DNA of 5,605 bases from NCBI GenBank assembly GCA_027623845.1, contig JAQBUJ010000250.1, forward strand, positions 1-5,605. Reading direction: 5' to 3'. Source of the stretch: Pseudomonadota bacterium (GTDB lineage Bacteria > Pseudomonadota > Alphaproteobacteria > Thalassobaculales > Thalassobaculaceae). Of this stretch, positions 1-4,902 are shown piece by piece. Each line of letters starts with the position of its first letter. The stretch's first letter is position 1. The notes under the pieces are model-generated. The model saw only the letters and a list, made by a program, of their open reading frames with translations, was not told the DNA's origin and did no database searches. A program made the translations under genes and the position numbers.

Positions 1-762
1 AGCGGCCTTGGCGGTCCGTCCATTGGCGTATCGGTCCACTGCCGCCATCAGGTTCTCGACCAGGAAGTCGCGACCGGAAACCAGCCGTGGGTTAGGCGCG
101 CCGATGCCAATCGCCAACGGGCGAGTCGACGGTCCATTGCGCAGCAGCGTCGCAACCACCCCGGCGCCCGGCGTCGCCAGGTTCGAAGTAATCAGATAGC
201 CGTTTTCCCGAACTTCATTAATCCGGACCATGACGTCGGTCTCATGGATCAAATCTTCCGGGCGCTCGGACTCGGTGTTGACCCGTCGAACCATCCGACC
301 GATTTCGGCATCGTCTCGCAAGCTGGCGAGCACCAAGCCAATGGCCGTGCGGAACATCGGCCGCATCATCCCCGGCCGCAAATGAAAGCGCAGCCGTTGG
401 TAAGAATTGACCACATGAATGTATTGTGTTTCAACACCATTGAGCACACCAAGCATCACGGTGTCGCCCGTTGCGGCATTCAATTCTTGCATTATTCCCA
501 ATAGGTTGTCGTGGTTTTGTGCGCCACCCATCAACCAACTTCCCAGCAACGCGACCCGGACGCTTGGTGTATAGGTGCGTGCTCGGGTGTCGTAATCCAC
601 AAAACCCTGCGCCAGCAAACTTTTCATCAAAGCGGACATGCTCGACTGCGGCACGCCCATCAACCTAACCAGTTCAGATATCGTAAGAGGCCGCTTCACA
701 TCTTCGAAACATTCAAAGATCGCCATTACCCGCGCGGCTGATTTTACTAGTCCATTTGTCAT
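1..762 (-). CDS. IclR-family transcriptional regulator (3' end beyond window)
   Basis: Reading leftward from the ATG at 762-760, the frame stays open for 254 codons to base 1, so only the last few residues and the stop are missing (IclR proteins are usually 250-280 aa). Residues ~5-65 form the winged helix-turn-helix: LTISELVRLMGVPQSS (26-41) then SMSALMKSLLAQGF (41-54). Residues ~80-254 match the IclR effector-binding domain, with the G-x(3)-P-x(3)-TAIG signature at 131-142 and the ENGY segment at 186-189. An in-frame stop at 795-793, with no ATG or GTG codon between, fixes the start; the SD GGTGGA is weak. Family members are dimeric, ligand-controlled repressors or activators, often of aromatic or organic-acid catabolism genes. 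It lies downstream of the MmgE/PrpD gene on the same strand beyond a terminator, so it probably controls that cluster and itself (inference). The 5' part is lower in G+C (661-720 is 42%) than the 3' part (1-60 is 65%). Confidence 0.93.
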   Translation of the reverse strand, partial: MTNGLVKSAARVMAIFECFEDVKRPLTISELVRLMGVPQSSMSALMKSLLAQGFVDYDTRARTYTPSVRVALLGSWLMGGAQNHDNLLGIMQELNAATGDTVMLGVLNGVETQYIHVVNSYQRLRFHLRPGMMRPMFRTAIGLVLASLRDDAEIGRMVRRVNTESERPEDLIHETDVMVRINEVRENGYLITSNLATPGAGVVATLLRNGPSTRPLAIGIGAPNPRLVSGRDFLVENLMAAVDRYANGRTAKAA

Positions 763-860
763 GATTCCACCACATTGCCATCCCCTGAATGATCATATTA
801 GTACGATACAGATATATCAGTACATCGCATATGTGCTTTACGATCAGAAATGCGCGTATT

Positions 861-873
861 GTGCGCCACGCAC
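861..873. promoter_or_regulatory. Perfect inverted repeat, candidate operator
   Basis: GTGCG-CCA-CGCAC is a perfect 5-bp dyad with a 3-bp centre, about 100 bp upstream of the IclR-type start codon. IclR proteins bind short palindromes near their own promoters, so this may be an autoregulatory site. A 13-bp dyad alone can arise by chance; no second copy of the same word was seen before the MmgE/PrpD or dehydrogenase genes. Confidence 0.35.
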
Positions 874-893
874 TTGATTTAAAATGCAATCAA
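874..893. promoter_or_regulatory. AT-rich inverted repeat abutting the previous one
   Basis: TTGATT-TAAAATGC-AATCAA is a perfect 6-bp dyad with an 8-bp centre, directly adjoining the GTGCG/CGCAC dyad. It lies in the 763-985 gap between the terminator and the IclR-type gene. It could be a regulator half-site pair or part of the promoter region. I could not assign a convincing -35/-10 pair here: TAATAT at 800-795 on the minus strand resembles a -10 but has no good -35. Confidence 0.3.
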
Positions 894-985
894 AAGCGCC
901 GAAAACTCCATCCGACACAACTGAATGGCAACCAGCAAAAAACGCAATCCGCCGCAACGCATTGATGACAATGGCATTCGTACAA

Positions 986-1019
986 AAGCCCCTGACGCCA
1001 TCGCTGGAGCCAGGGGCTT
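986..1019 (-). terminator. Rho-independent terminator after the MmgE/PrpD gene
   Basis: The arms AAGCCCCTG (986-994) and CAGGGGCTT (1011-1019) are perfectly complementary over 9 bp. The 16-nt interior can form a small inner CCA/TGG stem. In the minus-strand transcript the hairpin is followed by TTTTGT, a short U tract. It starts 25 bases after the TAA of the MmgE/PrpD gene, the usual spot for a terminator, and separates that gene from the IclR-type gene. The plus-strand reading has no U tract, so it is probably one-directional. Confidence 0.8.
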
Positions 1020-1044
1020 GAGTTCGCTAATTTATGCCGCCGCG

Positions 1045-2421
1045 TTAGCCGGTGACGGCATCGAAAATTCGCGCCGCATCCGGCGCCTGATCAAGCTTGA
1101 GACAGGCTTCCAGCGCCTGATTGGTCCGCGCCTCGCCGAGAATTGGCGTCACCAGGGCGCGAAACTTATCCGACAGACGCTGTTCCTGTAGATCGAGATC
1201 CGCCTCGGGCACGCCGACGTCGGCTTTACCGACAAGGCTCCGGCCATCGGCCAATTCGACCACCACCTCAGCCTGCATCCGGCTCGGCAGGTCCTTGGCG
1301 ACAATGGCGACCTTATGCCGTAGCGCCACCAAATCGTTCCGATTGGCGACCTCGTCGCTATAGCTGCCCATCGCCCCGGTATCGATGCCCGACAGCACCA
1401 TCGCCGCGGTGTGACGCATGCTGAACTTGATTTCCAACCCGGTTTCCGGCTCGGGAATATTACAGACGTTGAAATGGGTCGCCGGCACATGCTCGCGCAC
1501 CGCGACGATCTGGTCTGGCGAGAAATCGGTCTCGCGCTGCACATTGCGCAAGGCATCGATGCCCGCGTGGGTGAGATAGCAGGCGGCATGGAATTTGAAG
1601 AGGTTTTCCTCGACCGCGAAACGACCGTTCGAACGGGGATGAACCGGCAGTGGCGCGAAGCCATCGGCCTGGGTATAGGCAAACCCGTTTTCGCATTCGA
1701 TCGCGTCGTCACGGGTGGTGAAGTCCTGCGCCGCCAAGCGCGCCGCCAGCAGGCCGTTCGAAGACGCCTTGCCGGCATGCAGAGGCTTGCACATGGTGCC
1801 GAACATCGCCCGCAAGCCCGACGCCTGGGTTGAGGCGATGCCAAGCGCCGCCGTGCACTGGGCGGCATCAAGGCCCATCAAATTGGCCACCGCTGCGGCC
1901 GCGCCAAACGTTCCGATCGTCGCCGTGGAGTGCCAGCCATTGTCGATATGGGCAACGCCGGTCATGTCGCTCAACCGGGCTTCAACCTCATAGCCGGCGA
2001 CAAAGGCGGTGATCAGGTCGATCCCGGTTATCGTCGACTCATCGGCCAACGCCATCAACGCTGGGACCAGCGGCACCGTCGGGTGGCCGAGCATGCGTTC
2101 GTTAACATCGTCATAATCGAGAGCGTGCGAGGCCGAGCCATTGACCAGCGCCGCCTGCGAACTGATCAGCGTCTCCGGTCGACCGATGATCCGGGCCTTA
2201 CCCGTCGCACCATCGGCCAGGGCGACCTGGATCAGTTTATCGGTCAAGGGTTCACCGGCGCCGCCAACGGTCACCGCGATCCAATCCAGGATACAGTGCT
2301 TGGCCCAGCGCCGGGCGCTTTCCGGGATATCCTCAGGCTTGAGCCCGGCGACCATGGCGCCCAAATCACGGGTCGGGGTCAGGGATTGGGTGTCGACATC
2401 ACTCAATTCAACGCTCGCCAT
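1045..2421 (-). CDS. MmgE/PrpD-family protein (dehydratase/decarboxylase type)
   Basis: The 458-aa protein has the usual length for this cytosolic family, which includes 2-methylcitrate dehydratase (PrpD), cis-aconitate decarboxylase (ACOD1/CAD) and iminodisuccinate epimerase. Diagnostic stretches are AALVNGSASHALDYDD (90-105), GHPTVPLVPALMALAD (112-127), WHSTATIGTFGAAAA (163-177) and KPLHAGKASSNGLLAARLA (212-230). By recalled alignment to human ACOD1, active-site Asp93, His103, His159 and Lys207 correspond to D102, H113, H164 and K212, while Thr97 falls at V106. The KFSM segment at 332-335 is the conserved C-terminal domain lead-in. The SD GGAAGGA lies 7 nt before the ATG. It is not called prpD because no prpB or prpC is nearby; the neighbours are a transporter, an AroE-like dehydrogenase and an IclR regulator. 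The exact substrate is unknown; a carboxylic acid that is dehydrated, decarboxylated or isomerised is expected. The family call is secure, the reaction is not. Confidence 0.93.
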   Translation of the reverse strand: MASVELSDVDTQSLTPTRDLGAMVAGLKPEDIPESARRWAKHCILDWIAVTVGGAGEPLTDKLIQVALADGATGKARIIGRPETLISSQAALVNGSASHALDYDDVNERMLGHPTVPLVPALMALADESTITGIDLITAFVAGYEVEARLSDMTGVAHIDNGWHSTATIGTFGAAAAVANLMGLDAAQCTAALGIASTQASGLRAMFGTMCKPLHAGKASSNGLLAARLAAQDFTTRDDAIECENGFAYTQADGFAPLPVHPRSNGRFAVEENLFKFHAACYLTHAGIDALRNVQRETDFSPDQIVAVREHVPATHFNVCNIPEPETGLEIKFSMRHTAAMVLSGIDTGAMGSYSDEVANRNDLVALRHKVAIVAKDLPSRMQAEVVVELADGRSLVGKADVGVPEADLDLQEQRLSDKFRALVTPILGEARTNQALEACLKLDQAPDAARIFDAVTG

Positions 2422-2543
2422 GGCAAAGTCCTTCCGGGAAAACCGCCTGTTACCCGAGAAGATACCCTCTCCCGCCGAGCGGTCCTAGCCCGACGGCCTC
2501 CACGATTGCGATATCAACGTCTGGCGGGAACGCGTTAATGCGT

Positions 2544-2747
2544 TTATTTACGGCTGCCACGGGCGGCGCGAATTCTGGCCACCGCCACCCCGCCGAGCAC
2601 AATGAACGCCGCCGCCGCTATCAACCATCCGCCGGCCCCGTGCTGAACGGCGTGCAGGGCCGTGCCCTCTGGGGCGTGGCCGGGATTGGCGAACACGCTG
2701 CCGGAGGAAGCCAAAAGCGCGATAAGAGCCAGAGCCGATGCTTTCAC
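2544..2747 (-). CDS. Small exported single-helix membrane protein, unknown function
   Basis: From the preferred GTG start this is a 67-aa protein. It has a signal-peptide-like N-terminus (MKASALALIALLASSGSVFA, probable cleavage before NPGH), a short His-containing linker (NPGHAPEGTALHAVQHG, three His), one hydrophobic helix (GWLIAAAAFIVLGGVAVA) and a basic tail (RIRAARGSRK). That predicts an inner-membrane anchored protein with its N-terminal part outside and a cytoplasmic tail. An upstream in-frame ATG at 2759 would add four residues but has no SD, whereas GGAG sits 6 nt before the GTG. It lies between the transporter and the MmgE/PrpD gene on the same strand. I do not recognise the family. 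The His residues might bind metal, but that is speculation. High-GC coding bias plus the signal-peptide/helix layout argue that it is real. Confidence 0.7.
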   Translation of the reverse strand: MKASALALIALLASSGSVFANPGHAPEGTALHAVQHGAGGWLIAAAAFIVLGGVAVARIRAARGSRK

Positions 2748-2753
2748 GATATT

Positions 2754-2757
2754 CTCC
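2754..2757 (-). promoter_or_regulatory. Shine-Dalgarno deciding a GTG start
   Basis: The minus strand reads GGAG-AATATC-GTG. The GGAG uses the last base of the upstream ATG and lies 6 nt before the GTG at 2747-2745, while the bases before the ATG (TACCTGTCTA) carry no purine-rich motif. This supports translation of the small membrane protein from GTG. Confidence 0.6.
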
Positions 2758-2763
2758 ATTAGA

Positions 2764-2809
2764 CAGGTACTAAAGAGGCGGGTAGGCAGGTACCAAAGAG
2801 GCAGGCATT
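2764..2809. repeat. Two-copy 23-bp tandem direct repeat
   Basis: Copies at 2764-2786 and 2787-2809 share CAGGTAC-T/C-AAAGAGGC and then GG at the same offset, with an exact period of 23. They lie immediately upstream of the small membrane protein gene. The period is about two helical turns, so both copies would present on the same DNA face, which fits a direct-repeat protein site; simple local duplication is equally possible. Confidence 0.65.
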
Positions 2810-2868
2810 GTTGCTGAACACGATGGCATTCTCAATATCATAGCCGCCGGCCGGGCGCCACCCCCCCT

Positions 2869-2886
2869 CGGTGTACTTTCACACCG
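2869..2886. other. Perfect inverted repeat spanning the transporter stop codon
   Basis: CGGTGT-ACTTTC-ACACCG has 6-bp arms and a 6-nt loop and covers the TGA of the transporter gene (2881-2879). No T tract follows on either strand, so it is a weak terminator candidate at best. It could act as a 3'-end stabilising hairpin or mean nothing. The adjoining sequence has a run of seven C (2861-2867) and the palindrome CCGGCCGG (2847-2854). Confidence 0.35.
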
Positions 2887-3784
2887 TCTTGCCGATCCGA
2901 CCGCGCAACCGTTCACGATGCCAAGCATATAAACCGCTGAAGACAATAACACTGGCGCCAAGCACGGTCACCCAGTCCGGCAGGTCGTCAAACACCAAGA
3001 AACCGAGAAATGTGGCCCAGACCAGAACCACATAGTTGAACGGCTGCAAGGCGCTGGCCTCGGTAAGCGACAGCGCCCGAATGACGCAGACATGGGCGCA
3101 AAGACCCAACAGACTGGCGATGAGCAACCAAAACCAATCAACCGGTGTCGGGGGGTGCCAATTCAACGGCGCGATGGTGCTCAGGATCAAGAACCCAACC
3201 AACGCGGTATAGAACGTCGACGTCCCCATCGAATCGTGACGCGCCGCCATCCGGGTCAGCACCAGGTAAAGCCCAAAGCTGGCGGCGCCAATCAGCGGGA
3301 CGATCTGTATCGGCTGAAACACCCCCAGGCCTGGGCGCAGGATAATCAAGACGCCGATGAACCCGGCCCCGACCGCCCCCCAGCGCCGAGCGCCAACACG
3401 CTCTCCCAGCATCGGCACCGCCAGCGCCGTGACGATCAGTGGCCCCATCGCCGCCATTACATGCGCCTCGGCAAGCTGCAGATATTGAAACGCATAGGTG
3501 AACAGAATGATCTCGGCGACCAGCGCCAGCCCGCGCACCACCTGTAGAACCGGCGCTTTGGTTCGAAATGTCCGGAACCCCTCGAGCCGCAACGCCAGGA
3601 CGACGCCGAAAACCAAGAAAAAGGCATAGCGAACCCAGAGAATTTCGGCCACCGGAAGCGATGCGGTGAGGTGCTTGGAGACCGCGTCCATGGAGCCGAA
3701 AAGCACCATTGCCGTGACGTGCCAGGCGATCCCGCGCGTTGTTTTCGGCGGCTCGACGGACGCGCTGGCTGGATTGGCGGTCAT
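2879..3784 (-). CDS. EamA-domain DMT-superfamily transporter
   Basis: This is a 301-aa inner-membrane protein with about ten hydrophobic helices in two EamA repeats (roughly residues 17-150 and 158-290). Family marks include LFGSMDAVSKHL (28-39), ILWVRYAFF (48-56) and the end-of-repeat motif LGERVGARRWGAVGAGFIGV (126-145) followed by RPG. The second repeat has the matching ALSLTEASALQPFNY (237-251). The C-terminus is short and basic (HRERLRGRIGK), as in cytoplasmic tails. DMT carriers export or import metabolites such as amino acids; the sequence does not give substrate or direction. The start was moved 13 codons inside an upstream ATG (3823) because AGGAAGAG lies 6 nt before the ATG at 3784 and the upstream ATG has no SD. 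It follows the AroE-like gene by 97 bp and precedes the small membrane protein gene, so it may carry the cluster's substrate or product (inference). Confidence 0.93.
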   Translation of the reverse strand: MTANPASASVEPPKTTRGIAWHVTAMVLFGSMDAVSKHLTASLPVAEILWVRYAFFLVFGVVLALRLEGFRTFRTKAPVLQVVRGLALVAEIILFTYAFQYLQLAEAHVMAAMGPLIVTALAVPMLGERVGARRWGAVGAGFIGVLIILRPGLGVFQPIQIVPLIGAASFGLYLVLTRMAARHDSMGTSTFYTALVGFLILSTIAPLNWHPPTPVDWFWLLIASLLGLCAHVCVIRALSLTEASALQPFNYVVLVWATFLGFLVFDDLPDWVTVLGASVIVFSGLYAWHRERLRGRIGKTV

Positions 3785-3790
3785 GAAGCG

Positions 3791-3798
3791 CTCTTCCT
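3791..3798 (-). promoter_or_regulatory. Shine-Dalgarno deciding the transporter start
   Basis: The minus strand reads AGGAAGAG-CGCTTC-ATG, an 8-nt purine SD with 6-nt spacing to the ATG at 3784-3782. The longer frame's ATG at 3823 is preceded by AAATTACCC, which has no SD. Confidence 0.7.
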
Positions 3799-3871
3799 GA
3801 ACCACACCGATCGGGTGAGGCATGGGTAATTTACTTCATAAAACAGATTCAGTTTATCTTTTAGTTTGTTG

Positions 3872-3899
3872 ATTTTACCTATCATTTCTCAATTGGAAA
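3872..3899 (-). promoter_or_regulatory. Candidate promoter for the transporter gene
   Basis: On the minus strand TTTCCA (3899-3894, 4/6 to TTGACA) and TAAAAT (3877-3872, 5/6 to TATAAT) are spaced by 16 nt. The -35 lies inside the last codons of the AroE-like gene. The downstream leader is very AT-rich: 3831-3880 has 12 G/C in 50 bases. A sigma70-like promoter here would let the transporter be transcribed separately. AT-rich DNA gives such matches easily, so this is tentative. Confidence 0.3.
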
Positions 3900-4700
3900 A
3901 TCATAGCCAAACAATTTCGCGATGATCGTCACCTGATGGTCGAACATTGGCCGGCCATAGTGGATACGACAGCCTTTAGCCGTGGCGGCTCGCAGGATCG
4001 GGGTATCGACCGGGTTCATGATCACCTCGGCCATCAGTTGCGCGGGGTCGAGCAACGCCGGGTCAAGCGGCAGCGCGTCGGTTTCATTCAAGCCCAGAGA
4101 GGTGGTGTTGATCACCGTCTCAAAGCCCCGGGGATCAGGCGCACAGACCTCAACCGGGACAGTCGGATAGGCGGCACGCACCGCGCCGGCAAGCTCCACC
4201 GCCTTGGCCTCGGTCCGGTTGGCGATCCCCAACCGCTTGACCCCGGAATCGGCCAGCGAGAAGGCGATCGCCCGCGCCGCGCCGCCGGCGCCGACCATCA
4301 ACGCCTCGGTTCCCTGCACCGGGTATCCCGCCGCCAGCATGCCGTTGACGAAGCCGCTGCCGTCGCAATTATCGCCGATCAGCCGGCGCTGCGCGTCAAA
4401 GGCGACAAAGTTGACCGCGCCGACCAACTGGCCCTGGCGGCCAATCTCATCGCAATGTTTCATGATCGCCAGCTTATGCGGCAGGGTGACCGCCATGCCG
4501 CCGAAATTCGGCATCGCCCGAAGACCGGCAATGGCGGCATCCAGACCCTCGGGCGGAACATGCAGCGGCACCATCACCGCATCCACGCCATGCTTCTCGA
4601 AAAGCGGGTTGAAGACCGAAGGCGCGCGGACATGCGAGATCGGATCGGAGATACAGCCGAAAACGCGCGTCTTGCCGGATATGGTGAGGGTGGATTGCAT
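3882..4700 (-). CDS. Divergent shikimate dehydrogenase-family (AroE-like) oxidoreductase
   Basis: The protein has 272 aa, the usual AroE length. The fold marks are present: VTLPHK with catalytic Lys K76, AVN (95-97), NCDGSGF with Asp D113, the Rossmann loop GAGGAARA (137-144), NRTEAKA (161-167, an NADP-type loop), INTTSLG (197-203) and MFDHQ with Q256. AroE enzymes reduce 3-dehydroshikimate with NADPH in the cytosol. Here the shikimate-carboxylate motif His-Ser-x-Ser-Pro reads H23-V-R-A-P27, so both serines are gone. The usual Asn-Thr-Asp reads NCD, and the Tyr before the TPFL-like segment is M228. The redox machinery is therefore kept while the acid-binding pocket is changed, so a catabolic or specialised member (AroE-like, SdhL, YdiB or RifI type) with another substrate is more likely than the housekeeping enzyme; no aroE symbol is given. 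The start is supported by GAGG 7 nt before the ATG. It is probably the first gene of the leftward cluster, since the upstream gene is divergent. Confidence 0.9.
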   Translation of the reverse strand: MQSTLTISGKTRVFGCISDPISHVRAPSVFNPLFEKHGVDAVMVPLHVPPEGLDAAIAGLRAMPNFGGMAVTLPHKLAIMKHCDEIGRQGQLVGAVNFVAFDAQRRLIGDNCDGSGFVNGMLAAGYPVQGTEALMVGAGGAARAIAFSLADSGVKRLGIANRTEAKAVELAGAVRAAYPTVPVEVCAPDPRGFETVINTTSLGLNETDALPLDPALLDPAQLMAEVIMNPVDTPILRAATAKGCRIHYGRPMFDHQVTIIAKLFGYDFPIEK

Positions 4701-4725
4701 GGCGGGTCCTCAGCGGGCTCGATTC

Positions 4726-4743
4726 GTAGGGGCTTTTCCCTAC
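4726..4743. promoter_or_regulatory. Inverted repeat in the dehydrogenase leader
   Basis: GTAGGG-GCTTTT-CCCTAC is a perfect 6-bp dyad whose near edge is 25 bases upstream of the dehydrogenase ATG. As RNA it could form a small hairpin just before the ribosome-binding site (GAGG); as DNA it could be an operator. No U tract follows on either strand, so it is not a normal terminator. Confidence 0.35.
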
Positions 4744-4754
4744 ACCGTCTCCGG

Positions 4755-4782
4755 TTCGCGCGCAACGCGGGCCTAGCGCGAA
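4755..4782. promoter_or_regulatory. Inverted repeat TTCGCGC/GCGCGAA in the divergent intergenic region
   Basis: The perfect 7-bp arms TTCGCGC (4755-4761) and GCGCGAA (4776-4782) flank a 14-bp spacer, so the centre-to-centre distance is 21 bp, two helical turns. This spacing suits a dimeric regulator serving the divergent dehydrogenase and lipoprotein genes. CG-rich words recur by chance in this genome type, so the assignment is tentative. Confidence 0.35.
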
Positions 4783-4846
4783 ATCCAAGGTGGCGCCAAC
4801 GATCTCGACGTTGCACCATGGCCTGCTCCAACCCACCTCCACTGGC

Positions 4847-4888
4847 CCGCCTCACCTGACCCACCTCACCTGACCTGCCTTACCTGGA
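4847..4888. repeat. Three-copy 14-bp tandem repeat before the lipoprotein gene
   Basis: Three consecutive 14-mers are CCGCCTCACCTGAC (4847), CCACCTCACCTGAC (4861) and CTGCCTTACCTGGA (4875). Copies 1 and 2 differ at one base; copy 3 differs from copy 2 at four. A looser fourth copy may precede at about 4833. The array ends 14 bases before the lipoprotein ATG and so lies in its leader or promoter. The minus strand is a ladder of GG/GGG steps. Fourteen is not a multiple of three, so it is not decayed in-frame coding repeat. Confidence 0.7.
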
Positions 4889-4902
4889 ACCCGAAGCCGC
4901 TC

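Noticed and set aside
795..800. TAATAT on the minus strand as the -10 of the IclR-type gene
   Set aside because: No acceptable -35 lies 16-18 nt upstream, so a promoter could not be defined.
638..877. Plus-strand open frame of 79 codons over the IclR-type 5' end
   Set aside because: It is antisense to the clear winged-helix coding region and has no SD or recognisable protein features.
925..1191. Plus-strand open frame of 88 codons
   Set aside because: It runs through the terminator hairpin and the 3' end of the MmgE/PrpD gene on the other strand, and the protein resembles nothing.
1045..2421. Naming the MmgE/PrpD gene prpD
   Set aside because: The family match is sound but there is no methylcitrate-cycle neighbour, and the family has several reactions.
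1930..2538. Plus-strand open frame of 202 codons
   Set aside because: It is an antisense shadow of the MmgE/PrpD gene; long open frames opposite high-GC genes are expected, and the Arg/Gly/Gln-rich product is typical of a shadow.
2529..2544. AACGC-6-GCGTT inverted repeat at the small gene's stop, considered as a terminator
   Set aside because: The arms are only 5 bp and no T tract follows on the minus strand.
3838..3857. ATAAAAC/GTTTAT hairpin between the dehydrogenase and transporter, considered as a terminator
   Set aside because: The stem is short, AT-only apart from one pair, needs a bulge and lacks a following U tract in the minus-strand direction.
3936..4859. Plus-strand open frame of 307 codons opposite the dehydrogenase
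   Set aside because: The product is rich in Arg, His and Gly with no domain logic, while the minus-strand frame has clear AroE motifs.
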